Assembly (NCBI RefSeq): GCF_002929225.1
Contig: NZ_PISM01000021.1
Coordinates: 372,001-436,000 of the forward strand
DNA length: 64,000 nucleotides
Origin: Stutzerimonas kunmingensis
GTDB taxonomy: Bacteria; Pseudomonadota; Gammaproteobacteria; Pseudomonadales; Pseudomonadaceae
Direction: 5' to 3'
Numbering within the stretch: position 1 is the first letter of the stretch; the number at the start of each line of letters is the position of its first letter. Made by a program: the position numbers and the translations under genes. Shown piece by piece: positions 8,838 to 19,773 of the stretch. The notes under the pieces were generated by a model, which was not told where the DNA came from, made no database searches, and saw nothing but the letters and a program-made list of their open reading frames with translations.

Positions 8838-9039
8838 CGGGGTTTGCGGTTTCGCTGCGGGCGCAGCGGGGGCAGATGCAGGCGCGGTTCCGCAGGGCTG
8901 CAGGCACGCGCTCAAGTGCATCGTCGGCAATATCTGCGCTGAAGCACCAGCACGGCTGAGCCGCGGACGGGTTACATTCGCCGCACTGGTTGGGCTGACC
9001 GCAGAGTGGGCAGCGGGAAGAATCTACAGGCTCGCTCAT
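8827..9039 (-). CDS. Small cysteine-rich CWC-family protein
   Basis: This 70-residue protein has four Cys pairs or singles in the order CPLCG, CGEC, CWCF and CICPRC, a pattern of the cysteine-rich CWC family of unknown function that probably binds metal. The ATG at 9039 (MSEPVDSSRCPLCG) is preferred over an upstream start at 9090. It overlaps rsuA by 11 bp and so is likely cotranscribed with it. No enzyme activity can be inferred. Confidence 0.75.
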   Translation of the reverse strand: MSEPVDSSRCPLCGQPNQCGECNPSAAQPCWCFSADIADDALERVPAALRNRACICPRCARSETANPDAP

Positions 9040-9102
9040 GGCGTTTCCGTTAAGCGTCGGGCTATTGCGTGCCGGTCGCGAGGCCGGCACGCAAAAGCCG
9101 GT

Positions 9103-11145
9103 TTACATGACGCGTTGGCCCGGCTTGGCGCCGTTATCGGGGCTCAGCAGGTAGATCTCGCTGCCGCCAAGGCCTGCCGCCAGGACCATGCCTTCGGACA
9201 GGCCGAACTTCATCTTGCGTGGCGCTAGGTTGGCAACGTAGAGCGTCAGACGACCTTCCAATTTGCTCGGATCTGGATAGGCGCTCTTGATGCCAGAGAA
9301 CACGTTGCGCTTGGCATCACCGATGTCCAGCGTCAGACGTAGCAGCTTGTCGGCGCCTTCGACGAACTCGGCCTTCTCGATCAGGGCAATACGCAGATCG
9401 ACCGCGGCGAACGCATCGAAGTTGATTTCCGCGGCGATCGGTTGCTTGGTCAGTTCGCCATTGCCTGCCGGGGCAGCTGCGGCTTCGCTGGAGGCGAGGT
9501 CTTCTTTGGAAGCTTCGATCATGGCTTCGATCTTCGCCGGCTCGATACGAGTCATCAGTGGGGTGAAGGCGTTGAGTTGGTGATTGGCCAGCAGCGTTGC
9601 GTGATCGTTCCAGCGCAGTGGCTCAACATTGAGGAACTGCTCGGCAGCGGCGGCAAGGTTCGGTAGCACCGGCTTGAGGAAGATAACCAGCTGGCGGAAC
9701 AGGTTGACGCCGAACGCGCAGATTTCCTGCACCTCGGCCTGCTTGCCTTCGACCTTGTTCAGTGCCCAGGGCGCCTTGTCGGCGATCCAGGCGTTGGCAC
9801 GGTCAGCGAGCGCCATGATTTCGCGCATGGCCCGGGCGAAGTCGCGTGCTTCATAGGCTTCGGCGATACCCGGTGCAGCTTCCTGAAAGGCGGCCCAGAG
9901 CTCGGGCTCAGGGTTGGCATCGACCATCACACCGCCATTGCCCTTGTGGATGAAGCCCGCGCAGCGGCTGGCGATGTTGACCACCTTGCCGACCAGGTCG
10001 GAATTGACCTTTTGCACGAAATCCTCGAGATTCAGGTCGAGATCGTCCACGCCACGGCCGAGCTTGGACGCATAGTAGTAGCGCAGGTACTCGGGATTGA
10101 GATGGTCGAGGTAGGTGCGCGCCTTGATGAAGGTGCCACGGGACTTGGACATCTTCTGCCCATTCACGGTCAGGTAGCCGTGGACATTGACGGCGGTGGG
10201 CTTGCGGAAACCGGCGCCTTCGAGCATGGCGGGCCAGAACAGGGTGTGAAAGTTGATGATGTCCTTGCCGATGAAGTGGTACAGCTCGGCAGTCGAGTCC
10301 TTGCTCCAGAAGGTGTCGAAGCTCAGCTCGGGGCGGCGCTTGCACAGGTTCTCGAAGCTGGCCATGTAGCCGATCGGCGCGTCCAGCCAGACGTAGAAGT
10401 ACTTGCCCGGCTCACCCGGAATCTCGAAGCCGAAATAAGGCGCGTCGCGGGAGATATCCCATTCCTGCAGCCCGCCGTCGAGCCATTCGGCGATCTTGTT
10501 GGCAACGGACTCCTGCAGCGCGCCGCCGCGGGTCCATTGCTTGAGCATGGCCTCGAAGTCCGGCAGCTTGAAGAAGAAGTGCTTGGAGTCCTTGAGCACC
10601 GGCGTGGCGCCGGAAATCGCCGAGCGCGGATCTTTCAGCTCGGTCGGCTCGTAGGTCGCGCCGCATTTCTCGCAGTTGTCGCCGTACTGGTCCTCGGCCG
10701 CGCACTTCGGGCAGGTGCCCTTGATGAAGCGGTCGGCGAGGAACATGCCTTTCTCAGGGTCGAAATACTGGGTCACCGAGCGGGTGGCGATGTGGCCAGC
10801 GTCGCGCAGGCGGGTATAGATCAGCTCGGCCAGCTCGCGGTTTTCTTCCGAATGGGTGGAGTGGAAGTTGTCGAAATCCACCAGGAAGTCGGCAAAGTCG
10901 CCACTGTGTTCGGCCTGCACGTTGGCGATCAGTTGTTCGGGCGTTATGCCTTCCTTTTCAGCGCGCAGCATGATCGCCGAGCCATGCGCGTCGTCGGCGC
11001 AGACGTAGATGCACTGGTTGCCGCGCAGCTTCTGGAAGCGCACCCACATGTCGGTCTGGATGTACTCGAGCATGTGGCCGAGGTGGATCGAACCGTTGGC
11101 GTAGGGCAGGGCGCTGGTAACGAGAATCTGGCGAGCTTCGGACAT
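9103..11145 (-). CDS. metG: Methionyl-tRNA synthetase
   Basis: This 680-residue class I synthetase charges tRNA-Met. The HIGH motif appears as HLGH in [12 protein letters not shown] near the N-terminus, and KMSKS is present in [11 protein letters not shown]. The knuckle region has the zinc Cys pairs CPKC and CEKC. A C-terminal tRNA-binding (Trbp111-like) domain begins near FAAVDLRI. The start at 11145 ([18 protein letters not shown]) fits the family; the open frame upstream has no support. It is divergent from apbC, with 179 bp between the starts. Confidence 0.97.
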   Translation of the reverse strand: MSEARQILVTSALPYANGSIHLGHMLEYIQTDMWVRFQKLRGNQCIYVCADDAHGSAIMLRAEKEGITPEQLIANVQAEHSGDFADFLVDFDNFHSTHSEENRELAELIYTRLRDAGHIATRSVTQYFDPEKGMFLADRFIKGTCPKCAAEDQYGDNCEKCGATYEPTELKDPRSAISGATPVLKDSKHFFFKLPDFEAMLKQWTRGGALQESVANKIAEWLDGGLQEWDISRDAPYFGFEIPGEPGKYFYVWLDAPIGYMASFENLCKRRPELSFDTFWSKDSTAELYHFIGKDIINFHTLFWPAMLEGAGFRKPTAVNVHGYLTVNGQKMSKSRGTFIKARTYLDHLNPEYLRYYYASKLGRGVDDLDLNLEDFVQKVNSDLVGKVVNIASRCAGFIHKGNGGVMVDANPEPELWAAFQEAAPGIAEAYEARDFARAMREIMALADRANAWIADKAPWALNKVEGKQAEVQEICAFGVNLFRQLVIFLKPVLPNLAAAAEQFLNVEPLRWNDHATLLANHQLNAFTPLMTRIEPAKIEAMIEASKEDLASSEAAAAPAGNGELTKQPIAAEINFDAFAAVDLRIALIEKAEFVEGADKLLRLTLDIGDAKRNVFSGIKSAYPDPSKLEGRLTLYVANLAPRKMKFGLSEGMVLAAGLGGSEIYLLSPDNGAKPGQRVM

Positions 11146-11324
11146 GGGGATCTGCAGTCGGAATTGCGAAGGAAAGTCTGCAACTATAAAGGTCCGGCGC
11201 GCATTTTTCATCCGCGCTGCCCGATCGCCCCGCTATAGCAGTGTCGTCCGGTCGTCGGTGGGCTCGGAACTCGCGGGCGGGGTAAGATGCCTGTCTGATT
11301 TGCTCGGTCTTTCTAGGAGTAACC

Positions 11325-12419
11325 ATGTCCGTCACCCGTGAAGCTGTGGAAACCGTACTGCGTCAGTACACCGATCCCCATTTGAATCAGGATCCGGTAA
11401 GCGCCGGTTGCGTGCGTTCGATTGACGTACAGGGTGATCGGGTCAGCGTGCAGCTGGAGTTGGGTTATGCCGCTGGGTTGTTCCGCAGCGGCTGGGCGCA
11501 GCTGTTGGCGATGGCAATCGAGCAGCTGGAAGGTGTAAGCCGCGCGGATGTACAGGTCGACTGCGTAGTCCGAGCGCACAAAGCGCAGGATCAGGTGCCC
11601 GCGTTGGCGAATGTGAAGAACATCATCGCAGTGGCATCGGGTAAGGGGGGCGTCGGCAAATCCACCACGGCGGCCAATCTTGCTTTGGCGCTGGCGCGGG
11701 AAGGTGCGCGGGTGGGGGTGCTGGACGCCGATATCTATGGCCCGAGCCAGGGCATCATGTTTGGCATTGCCGAGGGCACTCGCCCAGAGATTCGCGATGG
11801 CAAGGCATTCATTCCGCTGGAAGCCCATGGCGTGCAGGTCATGTCGATGGCGTTCCTGTCTGACGACAAGACTCCGATGGTCTGGCGCGGACCGATGGTG
11901 TCTGGGGCGCTGCTGCAGTTGATTACCCAGACTGCCTGGAACGATCTCGATTACCTGGTGGTGGACATGCCGCCGGGAACGGGCGACATCCAGCTGACGC
12001 TGGCGCAGAAGGTCCCGGTGACCGGTGCGGTGATCGTAACCACGCCGCAGGATCTGGCACTGCTCGACGCGAAGAAGGGCGTGGAGATGTTCCGCAAGGT
12101 GAACATTCCGGTGCTTGGTGTGGTGGAGAACATGGCCATCCATATCTGCTCCAATTGCGGCCATGCGGAGCATCTGTTCGGCGAGGGTGGTGGTGAGAAG
12201 CTGGCAGCGCAGTACAACGTCGATCTGCTGGCATCGCTGCCGCTGTCGATGGCGATCCGCAGCCAGGCGGATGCAGGCAAGCCGACGGTGATCGCTGATC
12301 CGGAAAGCCAAATCGCGATGATTTACCAAGAGGTGGCGCGTACCGTCGGTGCCCGTATCGCCCAGAGTGGGCAAATCATCGCGCAGTCGATGCCGAAGAT
12401 CGTCATTTCCGAGGACTGA
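11325..12419 (+). CDS. apbC: Iron-sulfur cluster carrier protein ApbC/Mrp
   Basis: This 364-residue P-loop NTPase of the MinD/Mrp class delivers Fe-S clusters to apo-proteins. An N-terminal MIP18-like domain is followed by the deviant Walker A GKGGVGKSTTAANLA near residue 106. The cluster-binding CxxC is in HICSNCGHAEH near the C-terminus. It stands alone, divergent from metG, and shares a bidirectional terminator with the convergent cold-shock gene. Confidence 0.95.
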   Translation: MSVTREAVETVLRQYTDPHLNQDPVSAGCVRSIDVQGDRVSVQLELGYAAGLFRSGWAQLLAMAIEQLEGVSRADVQVDCVVRAHKAQDQVPALANVKNIIAVASGKGGVGKSTTAANLALALAREGARVGVLDADIYGPSQGIMFGIAEGTRPEIRDGKAFIPLEAHGVQVMSMAFLSDDKTPMVWRGPMVSGALLQLITQTAWNDLDYLVVDMPPGTGDIQLTLAQKVPVTGAVIVTTPQDLALLDAKKGVEMFRKVNIPVLGVVENMAIHICSNCGHAEHLFGEGGGEKLAAQYNVDLLASLPLSMAIRSQADAGKPTVIADPESQIAMIYQEVARTVGARIAQSGQIIAQSMPKIVISED

Positions 12420-12476
12420 GCCTAGAGGCGGTGATGCCATGCGTCACCGCCCGCGCCCGGCGATAAATTGCAGGCA

Positions 12477-12508
12477 CAAAAAAGCCCCGCCGAAGCGAGG
12501 CTTTTTCA
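12477..12508. terminator. Bidirectional intrinsic terminator between apbC and the cold-shock gene
   Basis: A hairpin with arms AAAGCCCCGC and GCGAGGCTTT (one mismatch) and loop CGAA is flanked by A and T runs on both sides. It can therefore end transcription of both convergent genes. The T run is longer in the minus direction, after the cold-shock gene. Confidence 0.85.
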
Positions 12509-12521
12509 GAGAAGACTCAGG

Positions 12522-12731
12522 TTAGATAACCTGAACTTCCTCAGCTTGCATGCCCTTCTGGCCGCGGGTAGCGACGAAGGAAACTTGCTGGCCTTCTTTC
12601 AGGCTCTTGAAACCGTCGCCCTGGATGGCGCGGAAGTGTACGAAGAGGTCGTCACCGGATTGCGGAGTGATGAAGCCGAAGCCTTTCTCATCGTTGAACC
12701 ACTTAACGGTACCGGTTTGGCGATTGGACAT
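12522..12731 (-). CDS. CspA-family cold-shock protein
   Basis: This 69-residue single cold-shock domain protein binds single-stranded nucleic acid. The RNP1 motif is KGFGFITP and the RNP2 motif is LFVHFRAI. The start at 12731 ([14 protein letters not shown]) gives the usual length; the frame is open 24 codons further without family support. The exact paralogue (capB/cspA/cspD type) cannot be assigned. A long A+T-rich 5' region lies upstream, as is common for cold-shock genes. Confidence 0.92.
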   Translation of the reverse strand: MSNRQTGTVKWFNDEKGFGFITPQSGDDLFVHFRAIQGDGFKSLKEGQQVSFVATRGQKGMQAEEVQVI

Positions 12732-13060
12732 TTGATGTCTCCTTGAACCAAGTTTTGAAAAATAAAGTGCGGACTGAAAAGGTCCGAACATCACTGTGTG
12801 CAAGGAGATAGGAGTCGTATCGATATTTGGATCGAAATCTAAACATGTAGCGATTCACGGTGACACATGCAGCAGCAGCCCAGTAACAATACCTTTTTTC
12901 TGGAGCAAAGCGAGCTTTATTTTGGATTTCTTCTCCGAGCGGCGCGGTCGAGGTGTGACCTGCTCTGCGGCGCGCATCGCGGCCATGCTTTTACACGCGC
13001 ACGAGGCTCGGTAAGATGCGCGTCTTCGCACGCCCATTTCATCTAATCAGGACGCCAGCC
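12732..13060. other. Divergent intergenic region between the cold-shock gene and dcd
   Basis: These 329 bp hold the 5' regions of two divergent genes. Next to the cold-shock gene the DNA is A+T-rich, consistent with a long untranslated leader. Near dcd, GGTAAGATG at 13011-13019 resembles a sigma-70 -10 element. No convincing gene, repeat or RNA was seen. Confidence 0.5.
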
Positions 13061-13627
13061 ATGAGCATCAAATCGGACAAGTGGATTCGCCGCATGGCCC
13101 AGGAACACGGCATGATCGAACCCTTCGTCGAGCGCCAGGTGCGCACCGAGGGTAACGATCGGCTGATTTCCTATGGCGTCTCCAGCTATGGCTACGACGT
13201 GCGCTGCGCCGATGAATTCAAGGTGTTTACCAACATCAACTCGGCGACGGTCGATCCGAAGAATTTCGACGAGAAGAGCTTCGTCGACATCAAGAGCGAC
13301 GTCTGCATCATTCCGCCTAACTCCTTCGCCCTGGCGCGCACGGTCGAGTACTTCCGCATCCCGCGCAACGTGCTGACCATCTGCTTGGGCAAGAGCACCT
13401 ACGCGCGCTGCGGCATCATCGTCAACGTGACGCCGCTGGAACCGGAGTGGGAAGGGCATGTGACCCTGGAGTTCTCCAACACCACGACGCTGCCGGCCAA
13501 GATCTACGCGAACGAGGGGGTTGCGCAGATGCTGTTCCTCGAGTCCGACGAAGAGTGCGAAGTGTCCTACCGTGACCGCGGCGGCAAGTACCAGGGCCAG
13601 CGCGGCGTGACGCTGCCCAAGGCCTGA
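13061..13627 (+). CDS. dcd: dCTP deaminase
   Basis: This 188-residue enzyme converts dCTP to dUTP for thymidylate synthesis. Recognisable stretches are [25 protein letters not shown], and the catalytic region [24 protein letters not shown] with its Glu. The C-terminal loop [15 protein letters not shown] contacts nucleotide. The ATG at 13061 is preferred over one 15 codons upstream because it matches the family N-terminus. A strong terminator follows 18 bp after the stop. Confidence 0.96.
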   Translation: MSIKSDKWIRRMAQEHGMIEPFVERQVRTEGNDRLISYGVSSYGYDVRCADEFKVFTNINSATVDPKNFDEKSFVDIKSDVCIIPPNSFALARTVEYFRIPRNVLTICLGKSTYARCGIIVNVTPLEPEWEGHVTLEFSNTTTLPAKIYANEGVAQMLFLESDEECEVSYRDRGGKYQGQRGVTLPKA

Positions 13628-13645
13628 TGGCAAAGAGCAATACGA

Positions 13646-13679
13646 AAAAGCCCTGACCAATGGTCAGGGCTTTTTTTTT
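13646..13679 (+). terminator. Intrinsic terminator after dcd
   Basis: A GC-rich perfect hairpin (AGCCCTGACC paired with GGTCAGGGCT around a short loop) is followed by nine T residues. It lies between dcd and the convergent napC. Confidence 0.92.
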
Positions 13680-13730
13680 GCAGCGGTGGAGCGTGCAGGG
13701 TGCTTGGCCAGTACACCTGGCGAGCACTCG

Positions 13731-14327
13731 TTACCAGCCCGGTACGCCTCTCATGTCCGGCAGCTTGTGTGCGATGCCCTTGTGGCAGTCGATACAGGTC
13801 GCCTCGCCGCTGGCCAGGGCGGTGGAATGGAACTCCGATGCCCGTTTGCCTTGGCGAGTGAAGTCCATGTAGCCGAAGTCGTGACAGTTGCGGCACTCGA
13901 GCGAGTCGTTGGCTTTGAGTCGCGCCCATTCGTGCTCGGCCAGCTCACGACGCTTGTCGAGGAATTTCTCGCGCGTGTTGATCGTGCCGAAGATCGTGCC
14001 CCAAACCTCCTTGGACGCCTGCATCTTGCGCGCGATCTTATCGGTCCACTTGTGCGGTACATGGCAATCGGGGCACGTGGCGCGCACACCGGAACGGTTG
14101 CTGTAGTGGATGGTGTCCTTGATTTCCATGTACACGTTGTCTTCCATCTCGTGGCATGAAATGCAGAACGCTTCCGTGTTGGTGACCTCCAAGGCGGTAT
14201 TGAAACCGCCCCAGAAGATGATCCCGGCGATGAACCCGCCGAGGGTCAGCGCCCCCAGACTGTAGTGGACGCTGGGCCGGCGGAGAACGGCCCAGTAGCG
14301 TTTGAAGAATGACTTGATCGACTTCAT
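13731..14327 (-). CDS. napC: Tetrahaem c-type quinol dehydrogenase NapC
   Basis: This 198-residue membrane-anchored cytochrome moves electrons from quinol to the periplasmic NapAB complex. One N-terminal membrane segment ([20 protein letters not shown]) is followed by four haem motifs: CISCH, CPDCH, CRNCH and CIDCH. The length fits NapC. It is the last gene of napEDABC and begins 10 bp after napB. Transcription converges with dcd. Confidence 0.96.
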   Translation of the reverse strand: MKSIKSFFKRYWAVLRRPSVHYSLGALTLGGFIAGIIFWGGFNTALEVTNTEAFCISCHEMEDNVYMEIKDTIHYSNRSGVRATCPDCHVPHKWTDKIARKMQASKEVWGTIFGTINTREKFLDKRRELAEHEWARLKANDSLECRNCHDFGYMDFTRQGKRASEFHSTALASGEATCIDCHKGIAHKLPDMRGVPGW

Positions 14328-14337
14328 CCAGGCCCCC

Positions 14338-14826
14338 TCAGTTTCCGTTGGTGGATGGTGAGGTTTCCCGGTACAGCAGTTCGTCGATGGTCTTGAAGCG
14401 ATTTTCCACCAGCGGCTTCACATCGTGCTGCGGTACATGACATTGCGTGCAGAAGTACCTGCGCGGTGCGACTGCCGCCAGGGTCTGCTGGTCGCGATCG
14501 GTGTAGTGGGTGATGCTGATCATCGGCGCCTGCGCGCGGGCACTATTGGCCCGGCTATGGCAGGTCAGGCATTTGTTGGCATTCTTGTCGACATGATACC
14601 CACGGATACTGTGTGGAATGGTCGGCGGCTGTTCCGGATAGTTGCGCTCGCGCCGGGCATCCTTGTTTTCCTCGTCGTGCAGTTTCGGCGGGGTGAATTC
14701 CTGAGTAATGGTCCCGCCTGGACGGCGACCGTCCGGGGCTGGTGCATCCAGCGGGTAGTTGGTTTCGGCGGCGACGGCCAGTCCGAATACCGCGAGCAGT
14801 GTCAGCGGCAGTAGGCGAAATTTCAT
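14338..14826 (-). CDS. napB: Periplasmic nitrate reductase dihaem subunit NapB
   Basis: This 162-residue periplasmic dihaem cytochrome c passes electrons to NapA. It has a cleavable signal ([20 protein letters not shown]) and haem motifs CLTCH and CTQCH. The start at 14826 places the signal peptide correctly; the frame is open 16 codons further. It begins 11 bp after the napA stop. Confidence 0.95.
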   Translation of the reverse strand: MKFRLLPLTLLAVFGLAVAAETNYPLDAPAPDGRRPGGTITQEFTPPKLHDEENKDARRERNYPEQPPTIPHSIRGYHVDKNANKCLTCHSRANSARAQAPMISITHYTDRDQQTLAAVAPRRYFCTQCHVPQHDVKPLVENRFKTIDELLYRETSPSTNGN

Positions 14827-14837
14827 GGCGGTTCTCC

Positions 14838-17342
14838 TCAGGCGATGCTGACCACTTCGATCTTCACGGCGCATTTCTTGTAATCGGTCTGCTTGGAGAT
14901 CGGGTCGGTGGCGTCGAGGGTGACTTTGTTGATCAGCTTGTTGGCGTCGAAGAACGGCACGAAGATCAACCCCATCGGCGGCTTGTTGCGCCCCCGTGTC
15001 TCCACCCGTGCCTGCATCTCACCGCGCCTGCTGATGACTTTCACCACGCTGCCACGGCGCGCGTTGAGCTTGCGGGCGTCCTCCGGATGCATGTAGACGA
15101 GTGCGTCGGGCACGGCCTTGTGCAGCTCATCGACCCGCTGCGTCATGCTTCCAGTGTGCCAGTGCTCGAGCACCCGTCCGGTACTGAGCCAGAAGGGGTA
15201 ATCCTCGTCCGGGACTTCGGCAGGCACGTCGTAGGGCAGGGCGAAGATGATCGCCTTCTTGTCGCCGTAGCCGTAGAACTGCACATCGCTGCCGGCTTTG
15301 ACATAAGGGTCGTAGCCCTCGCGGTAGCGCCACTGGGTTTCCTTGCCATCCACCACCGGCCAGCGTAAACCGCGGGTTTCGTGGTAGGTGTCGAAGGGCG
15401 CCAGATCGTGTCCATGACCGCGACCGAATTCGGCGTATTCCTCGAACAGGCCCTTCTGCAGATAGAAGCCGAATGCCTCGGCCTCCTGATTTACATAGCC
15501 TTCGGCAATTTCCTCGTTGGGGAAGCGATCAACCTGACCATTCTTGAACAGTACGTCGTACAGGGTCTTGCCCTTGAGTTCCGGTGACTTGCTCAGCAGC
15601 TCGGCCGGCCATACCTCGTCGACGTTGAAGCGCTTGGAAAACTCGACCAGCTGCCAGAGGTCCGAGCGTGCATCGCCAGGTGCCTTGACCAGCTGGTGCC
15701 AGAACTGGGTGCGTCGCTCGGCGTTACCGTAGGCGCCTTCCTTCTCCACCCACATTGCGCTGGGCAGGATGAGGTCGGCCGCCTGGGCTGAAACGGTGGG
15801 GTAGACGTCCGAGACGATGATGAATGTTTCCGGATTGCGCCAGCCCGGCAAGATCTCCTGCATGACGTTGGGGCCGGCCTGCATGTTGTTGGTCACCTGC
15901 GTCCAGTAGACCTTCAGTACCCCGTCCTTGAGCTTGCGGCTCTGCTCGACGGCATGAAAGCCCGGCTTTTCCTGAATGGTGCCTTCGGGCAGTTTCCAGA
16001 TTTTTTCGGTGATGGCCCGATGCTTTGGATTGGCGACTGCCATATCCGCCGGCAGGCGGTGGGAGAAGGTGCCGACTTCCCTTGCCGTGCCACAGGCGGA
16101 CGGCTGTCCGGTCAGGGAGAACGGGCTGTTACCCGGCTCGCTTATCTTTCCGGTGAGCAGGTGGATGTTGTAGATCATGTTGTTCGCCCAGACACCGCGG
16201 GTGTGCTGGTTGAAGCCCATGGTCCAGAACGACATCACCTTGACCTTCGGGTCGGCATAAAGCTCGGCTAGCGCCTGGAGCCGCTCGGCCGGCACGCCGG
16301 ATTCCTTGGTGGCGTATTCCAGGGTGTAGGTTTTCAGGAACTCGGCGTAATCCTCGAAGCTGATGTCGCTCCAGGTATTGGCCACCGCCGCATTCTCGGC
16401 TTTGAGTTCGAGTGGGTCGGTCGGACGCAGGCCGTAGCCGATGTTCGTTGCACCTTTGGCGAACTTGGTGTGTTTCTCGATGAAGTCCTTGTTTACCGCG
16501 CCGCTCTGAATAATGTGATTGGCGATGTAGTTGAGGATGACCAGGTCAGTCTGCGGGTTGAAGATCATCGGGATGTCGGCCAGCTCGAAGCTGCGATGCT
16601 CGAACGTCGACATGACCGCCACCTTGACGTTCGGCGCGCTGAGACGGCGATCGGTCACGCGGGTCCAGAGCACCGGGTGCATCTCAGCCATGTTCGAGCC
16701 CCAGAGCACGAAAGCGTCGGCCGCTTCGATGTCCTCATAGCAGCCCATGGGTTCGTCCATGCCAAAGGTGCGCATGAAACCAAACGCTGCCGAGGCCATG
16801 CAGTGACGTGCATTGGGGTCGATGTTGTTCGAGCGGAAACCGGCCTTCATCAGCTTGTTCGCCGCGTAGCCTTCCCAGATCGTCCACTGCCCCGAGCCGA
16901 ACATGCCGATGGCTTCCGGGCCGCCCTGCTTGAGCGCCGCCTTGTACTTTTCCTCCATGATGTCGAAGGCCTGTTCCCAGCTGACGGGCTGGAACTCGCC
17001 CTGCTTGTCGAACTTGCCGTCCTTCATGCGTAGCAGCGGTTGGGTCAGGCGATCCGAGCCGTACATGATCTTCGACAGGAAGTAGCCCTTGACGCAGTTG
17101 ATGCCGCGGTTCACTTCCGCCTTGACGTCGCCATGGGTGGCGACGACGCGGCCCTCTCGAGTCGCCACCATGACGCCGCAGCCGGTGCCGCAGAAGCGGC
17201 AAGGGGCCTTGTCCCATTTCAGATTGGTGGCGTCCGCTTCGGTAATCAGGTTGCTTGCGCTGGAAGCGATCGGCATGCCGGCCACGGTTGCGGCGATGGC
17301 CGCAGCGTTGGCTTTGGCGAATTGGCGTCGGGTAAGGCTCAT
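14838..17342 (-). CDS. napA: Periplasmic nitrate reductase catalytic subunit NapA
   Basis: This 834-residue molybdopterin-guanine-dinucleotide enzyme reduces nitrate to nitrite in the periplasm. It begins with a twin-arginine signal ([14 protein letters not shown]), so it is exported folded. The [4Fe-4S] ligands are CRFCGTGC plus a later Cys in [10 protein letters not shown], and the molybdenum Cys lies in [12 protein letters not shown]. The ATG at 17342 shares one base with the napD stop (TGATG), so translation is coupled to its Tat proofreading chaperone. The modABC genes further along the window would supply its metal. Confidence 0.97.
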   Translation of the reverse strand: MSLTRRQFAKANAAAIAATVAGMPIASSASNLITEADATNLKWDKAPCRFCGTGCGVMVATREGRVVATHGDVKAEVNRGINCVKGYFLSKIMYGSDRLTQPLLRMKDGKFDKQGEFQPVSWEQAFDIMEEKYKAALKQGGPEAIGMFGSGQWTIWEGYAANKLMKAGFRSNNIDPNARHCMASAAFGFMRTFGMDEPMGCYEDIEAADAFVLWGSNMAEMHPVLWTRVTDRRLSAPNVKVAVMSTFEHRSFELADIPMIFNPQTDLVILNYIANHIIQSGAVNKDFIEKHTKFAKGATNIGYGLRPTDPLELKAENAAVANTWSDISFEDYAEFLKTYTLEYATKESGVPAERLQALAELYADPKVKVMSFWTMGFNQHTRGVWANNMIYNIHLLTGKISEPGNSPFSLTGQPSACGTAREVGTFSHRLPADMAVANPKHRAITEKIWKLPEGTIQEKPGFHAVEQSRKLKDGVLKVYWTQVTNNMQAGPNVMQEILPGWRNPETFIIVSDVYPTVSAQAADLILPSAMWVEKEGAYGNAERRTQFWHQLVKAPGDARSDLWQLVEFSKRFNVDEVWPAELLSKSPELKGKTLYDVLFKNGQVDRFPNEEIAEGYVNQEAEAFGFYLQKGLFEEYAEFGRGHGHDLAPFDTYHETRGLRWPVVDGKETQWRYREGYDPYVKAGSDVQFYGYGDKKAIIFALPYDVPAEVPDEDYPFWLSTGRVLEHWHTGSMTQRVDELHKAVPDALVYMHPEDARKLNARRGSVVKVISRRGEMQARVETRGRNKPPMGLIFVPFFDANKLINKVTLDATDPISKQTDYKKCAVKIEVVSIA

Positions 17343-17608
17343 CAGGCGTCTCCTTCGAGGAGTTCTTCGTGATAGATCAATGCGGCATTGAGCACGCCGG
17401 GCAATTGCTGGATATGGTCGATCGAGGCAAGGATGCGTGATTCGTGCTCGGCTTCCAGCACCACCACCAGCTTGCCGCTGGCATTCTCCTGGTGCATTTC
17501 CAGCCCGGGTAACAGTTGCAGGTTGGCTTTTACCGCGGCCAGCCATTCGGGGCGGCAGTGCACCAGCAGGCTGGCGATATGCAGAGGGTGTCCCATCAGC
17601 GATTCCAT
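17342..17608 (-). CDS. napD: NapD, chaperone for NapA maturation
   Basis: This 88-residue cytoplasmic protein binds the NapA Tat signal and holds back export until the cofactor is inserted. The family pattern is seen in [23 protein letters not shown] and [13 protein letters not shown]. The start may be 17608 or the ATG at 17596, which has a slightly better GGAA spacing. It overlaps napA by one base. Confidence 0.9.
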   Translation of the reverse strand: MESLMGHPLHIASLLVHCRPEWLAAVKANLQLLPGLEMHQENASGKLVVVLEAEHESRILASIDHIQQLPGVLNAALIYHEELLEGDA

Positions 17609-17654
17609 TTCCGTTGGCAGCAGGGCGTAGGCCCGATTAGATCGGCAGGGCGGC

Positions 17655-17834
17655 TTAAGCCGGACCTGGCGGCCCGAAGATCATTTGCACGATCCAGACG
17701 ATGAAACCGTAGCCACTGACCAGCGCGACGCTGAGGATGGGAAACAGGAAGACGATCAGGAATATGAAGAGGCGGGTTTCGTCCCGCTTGATCGAGGTAT
17801 CCGCGGGGCGGGTGTCATTCGGCGTTACTGTCAT
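17655..17834 (-). CDS. napE: NapE, small membrane protein of the nap operon
   Basis: This 59-residue protein has a charged N-terminus (SIKRDETRLF) and one membrane segment (FIFLIVFLFPILSVALV), ending QMIFGPPGP, which is the NapE family pattern. It is the first gene of napEDABC and lies 46 bp before napD. Its role is not established. No napF, napG or napH gene accompanies this operon. Confidence 0.9.
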   Translation of the reverse strand: MTVTPNDTRPADTSIKRDETRLFIFLIVFLFPILSVALVSGYGFIVWIVQMIFGPPGPA

Positions 17835-18026
17835 TGTTCTACTCCGACTGGCATATAGGGAGTCTAGTCACAGACCAGCATAGGGCAATGTTCGTTTCGG
17901 TTCTTTGCGGTGGCTTGGGGTTAGGCCGATCAGCGGACCGCTTTTCTGTCCGGCAAGCGGCAGAGCGAACAGCCGTGCTAGCCTGCGCGGCTTTTTCTCA
18001 GGTCAGCGCATGAGACGAGGGCGCCG

Positions 18027-19205
18027 ATGATCGCCGAACACGCACACCTCTCAAGAGGCACGCCAGCCTACCGGCGCGCCACGTTTGCACTCTTCTGCGC
18101 TGGCTTCGCCACGTTCGCATTGCTGTATTGCATTCAGCCGTTGCTGCCCATGCTCGCCGCGCATTTCTCCGTATCGGCTGCCAGCAGCAGTCTGGCGTTG
18201 TCGCTGACGACGCTGTCGCTCGCCGTCTGTCTGCTGATCTCGGGTGCGCTTGCCGAAAGCTGGGGACGCAAGCCGGTGATGGCCGCGGCGCTCGGTCTGG
18301 CCAGCCTGCTCGGGCTGGCCAGCGTACTGGTCGATTCCTGGCAACTATTGCTGGCGCTGCGCGCGCTACTCGGGCTGGCACTCAGTGGATTGCCGGCACT
18401 GGCGATGGCTTACGTCGGCGAGGAGTTCGAGCCCGAGTCGCTGCCTGCCGCAATGGGCCTGTATATCGGCGGCACGGCGCTGGGTGGGATGCTCGGGCGT
18501 CTGCTTTCGGGCCTGCTGAGTGACCTGGGTGGCTGGCAGCTGGCGCTCGGTGGCATTGCCTCGCTGGGACTGCTGGCGTTGGTGGCGTTCGTCTGGCTGT
18601 TGCCGCCATCGCGACATTTCACGGCGCAACCGCTCTCGCTGCGCATTCTGCTGACGAACTTCCGGCTGCATCTGGGCAATCCGGTGCTACGTGGACTGTT
18701 CCTGCAGGGCTTTCTGCTGATGGGCGGCTTCGTCGCGCTGTTCAACTACATTGGCTTCCGCCTGGCAGGCGAGCCGTTCGGCTTGTCCTCGACGCTCATC
18801 GGCCTGCTGTTCGTCGTCTATCTCGGCGGGATTTTCAGCGCCGGCTGGGCCGGGCGTCTGGTGCCGCGCTTCGGTGCGCGGCAGGTGCTGCGCGGTGGGG
18901 TCGCTCTGATGCTGATTGGTGTGGGGCTATGCGCAACGTCGTGGCTGGTCAGCATCGTGCTCGGTCTCGGGTTGTTCACCCTCGGCTTCTTCGCCGCGCA
19001 TGCCGTGGCCAGCGGGCAGGTCGGCAGCCATGCCAAGGGTGCTCGAGCGCAGGCATCGGCGCTGTACCTGTGTGCCTACTATCTGGGATCGAGTGTGGTT
19101 GGCTATGGCGCCGGTTATGTCTGGGATCACGCGGGCTGGTTGCCGTTGATGACTCTGCTGGCGGCGTTGTTCGTCATCGCCGGTTGGCGGGCGAGGGCGC
19201 TTTAG
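18027..19205 (+). CDS. MFS transporter of the YnfM type
   Basis: This 392-residue integral membrane protein has about twelve hydrophobic segments and a major-facilitator signature in the first loop (ESWGRKPVMAAAL). The N-terminal FALFCAGFATFALLYCIQPL matches the YnfM group of putative drug/arabinose-type exporters. The substrate is unknown. It is divergent from the nap operon with 192 bp between the starts and converges with sprT. Confidence 0.85.
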   Translation: MIAEHAHLSRGTPAYRRATFALFCAGFATFALLYCIQPLLPMLAAHFSVSAASSSLALSLTTLSLAVCLLISGALAESWGRKPVMAAALGLASLLGLASVLVDSWQLLLALRALLGLALSGLPALAMAYVGEEFEPESLPAAMGLYIGGTALGGMLGRLLSGLLSDLGGWQLALGGIASLGLLALVAFVWLLPPSRHFTAQPLSLRILLTNFRLHLGNPVLRGLFLQGFLLMGGFVALFNYIGFRLAGEPFGLSSTLIGLLFVVYLGGIFSAGWAGRLVPRFGARQVLRGGVALMLIGVGLCATSWLVSIVLGLGLFTLGFFAAHAVASGQVGSHAKGARAQASALYLCAYYLGSSVVGYGAGYVWDHAGWLPLMTLLAALFVIAGWRARAL

Positions 19206-19217
19206 CCGGCGCTGCCG

Positions 19218-19712
19218 TCATTCGATGCGTTGCTCGCCGCTGAAGGCGAGCGTCGTCTTGCAGTGGCGGCAGTAATAGCGGCGACCCTTCGCCACCAGCG
19301 CGTGGCGCTGGGGTGTGAAGGCGAAATCCTGATCCACGCAGCTGCAGCGATAGACATAACGGGTAACGGACCTGCGACGAATCGCATAGGTGTGGCAGCG
19401 ATCCGGCGGCAGCTCGTACACGCCACGCATGATCAGCTGCCATTCCTCGCCGTGAGGCTGGATCCGTGAGCCAAACATCTGATGGGCGATCAGGTGCGCG
19501 ACCTCATGGGCGACGGTCTGGCGCAGAAAGTGCTCGGTGTTTTCCCTATATAGCTGCTCATTGAAGCGCAGGAGATTTTCCTGCAAATGCGCTACACCAG
19601 CTTTCTGCCCGCGCAGCTTGAGGCTTATCTGGGGGCGGGTGAAGCGTCGCTTGAAAAACTGCTCGGCCAGCTCGTAACAGGCTTCGACGCGGGCATTGAG
19701 GCGCTCGGGCAT
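19218..19712 (-). CDS. sprT: SprT-family zinc metalloprotein
   Basis: This 164-residue protein has the metallopeptidase motif HEVAH (TVAHEVAHLIAHQMFG). A C-terminal zinc-ribbon has Cys pairs in RCSC and YYCRHCKTT. It belongs to the SprT/Spartan group. Its bacterial role is poorly defined, and peptidase activity is inferred from the motif only. It converges with the MFS gene 12 bp away. Confidence 0.9.
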   Translation of the reverse strand: MPERLNARVEACYELAEQFFKRRFTRPQISLKLRGQKAGVAHLQENLLRFNEQLYRENTEHFLRQTVAHEVAHLIAHQMFGSRIQPHGEEWQLIMRGVYELPPDRCHTYAIRRRSVTRYVYRCSCVDQDFAFTPQRHALVAKGRRYYCRHCKTTLAFSGEQRIE

Positions 19713-19773
19713 TGGGGTACTCCTGCAAGCGCCGCATTATGCCAAACCGTTTCTGGCCAAACAGCTTCGTTGG

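Noticed and set aside
9946..11238. Open frame of 430 codons antisense to metG
   Set aside because: Low-complexity Val/Gly/Glu/Ala product with no recognisable motif; metG on the other strand is certain.
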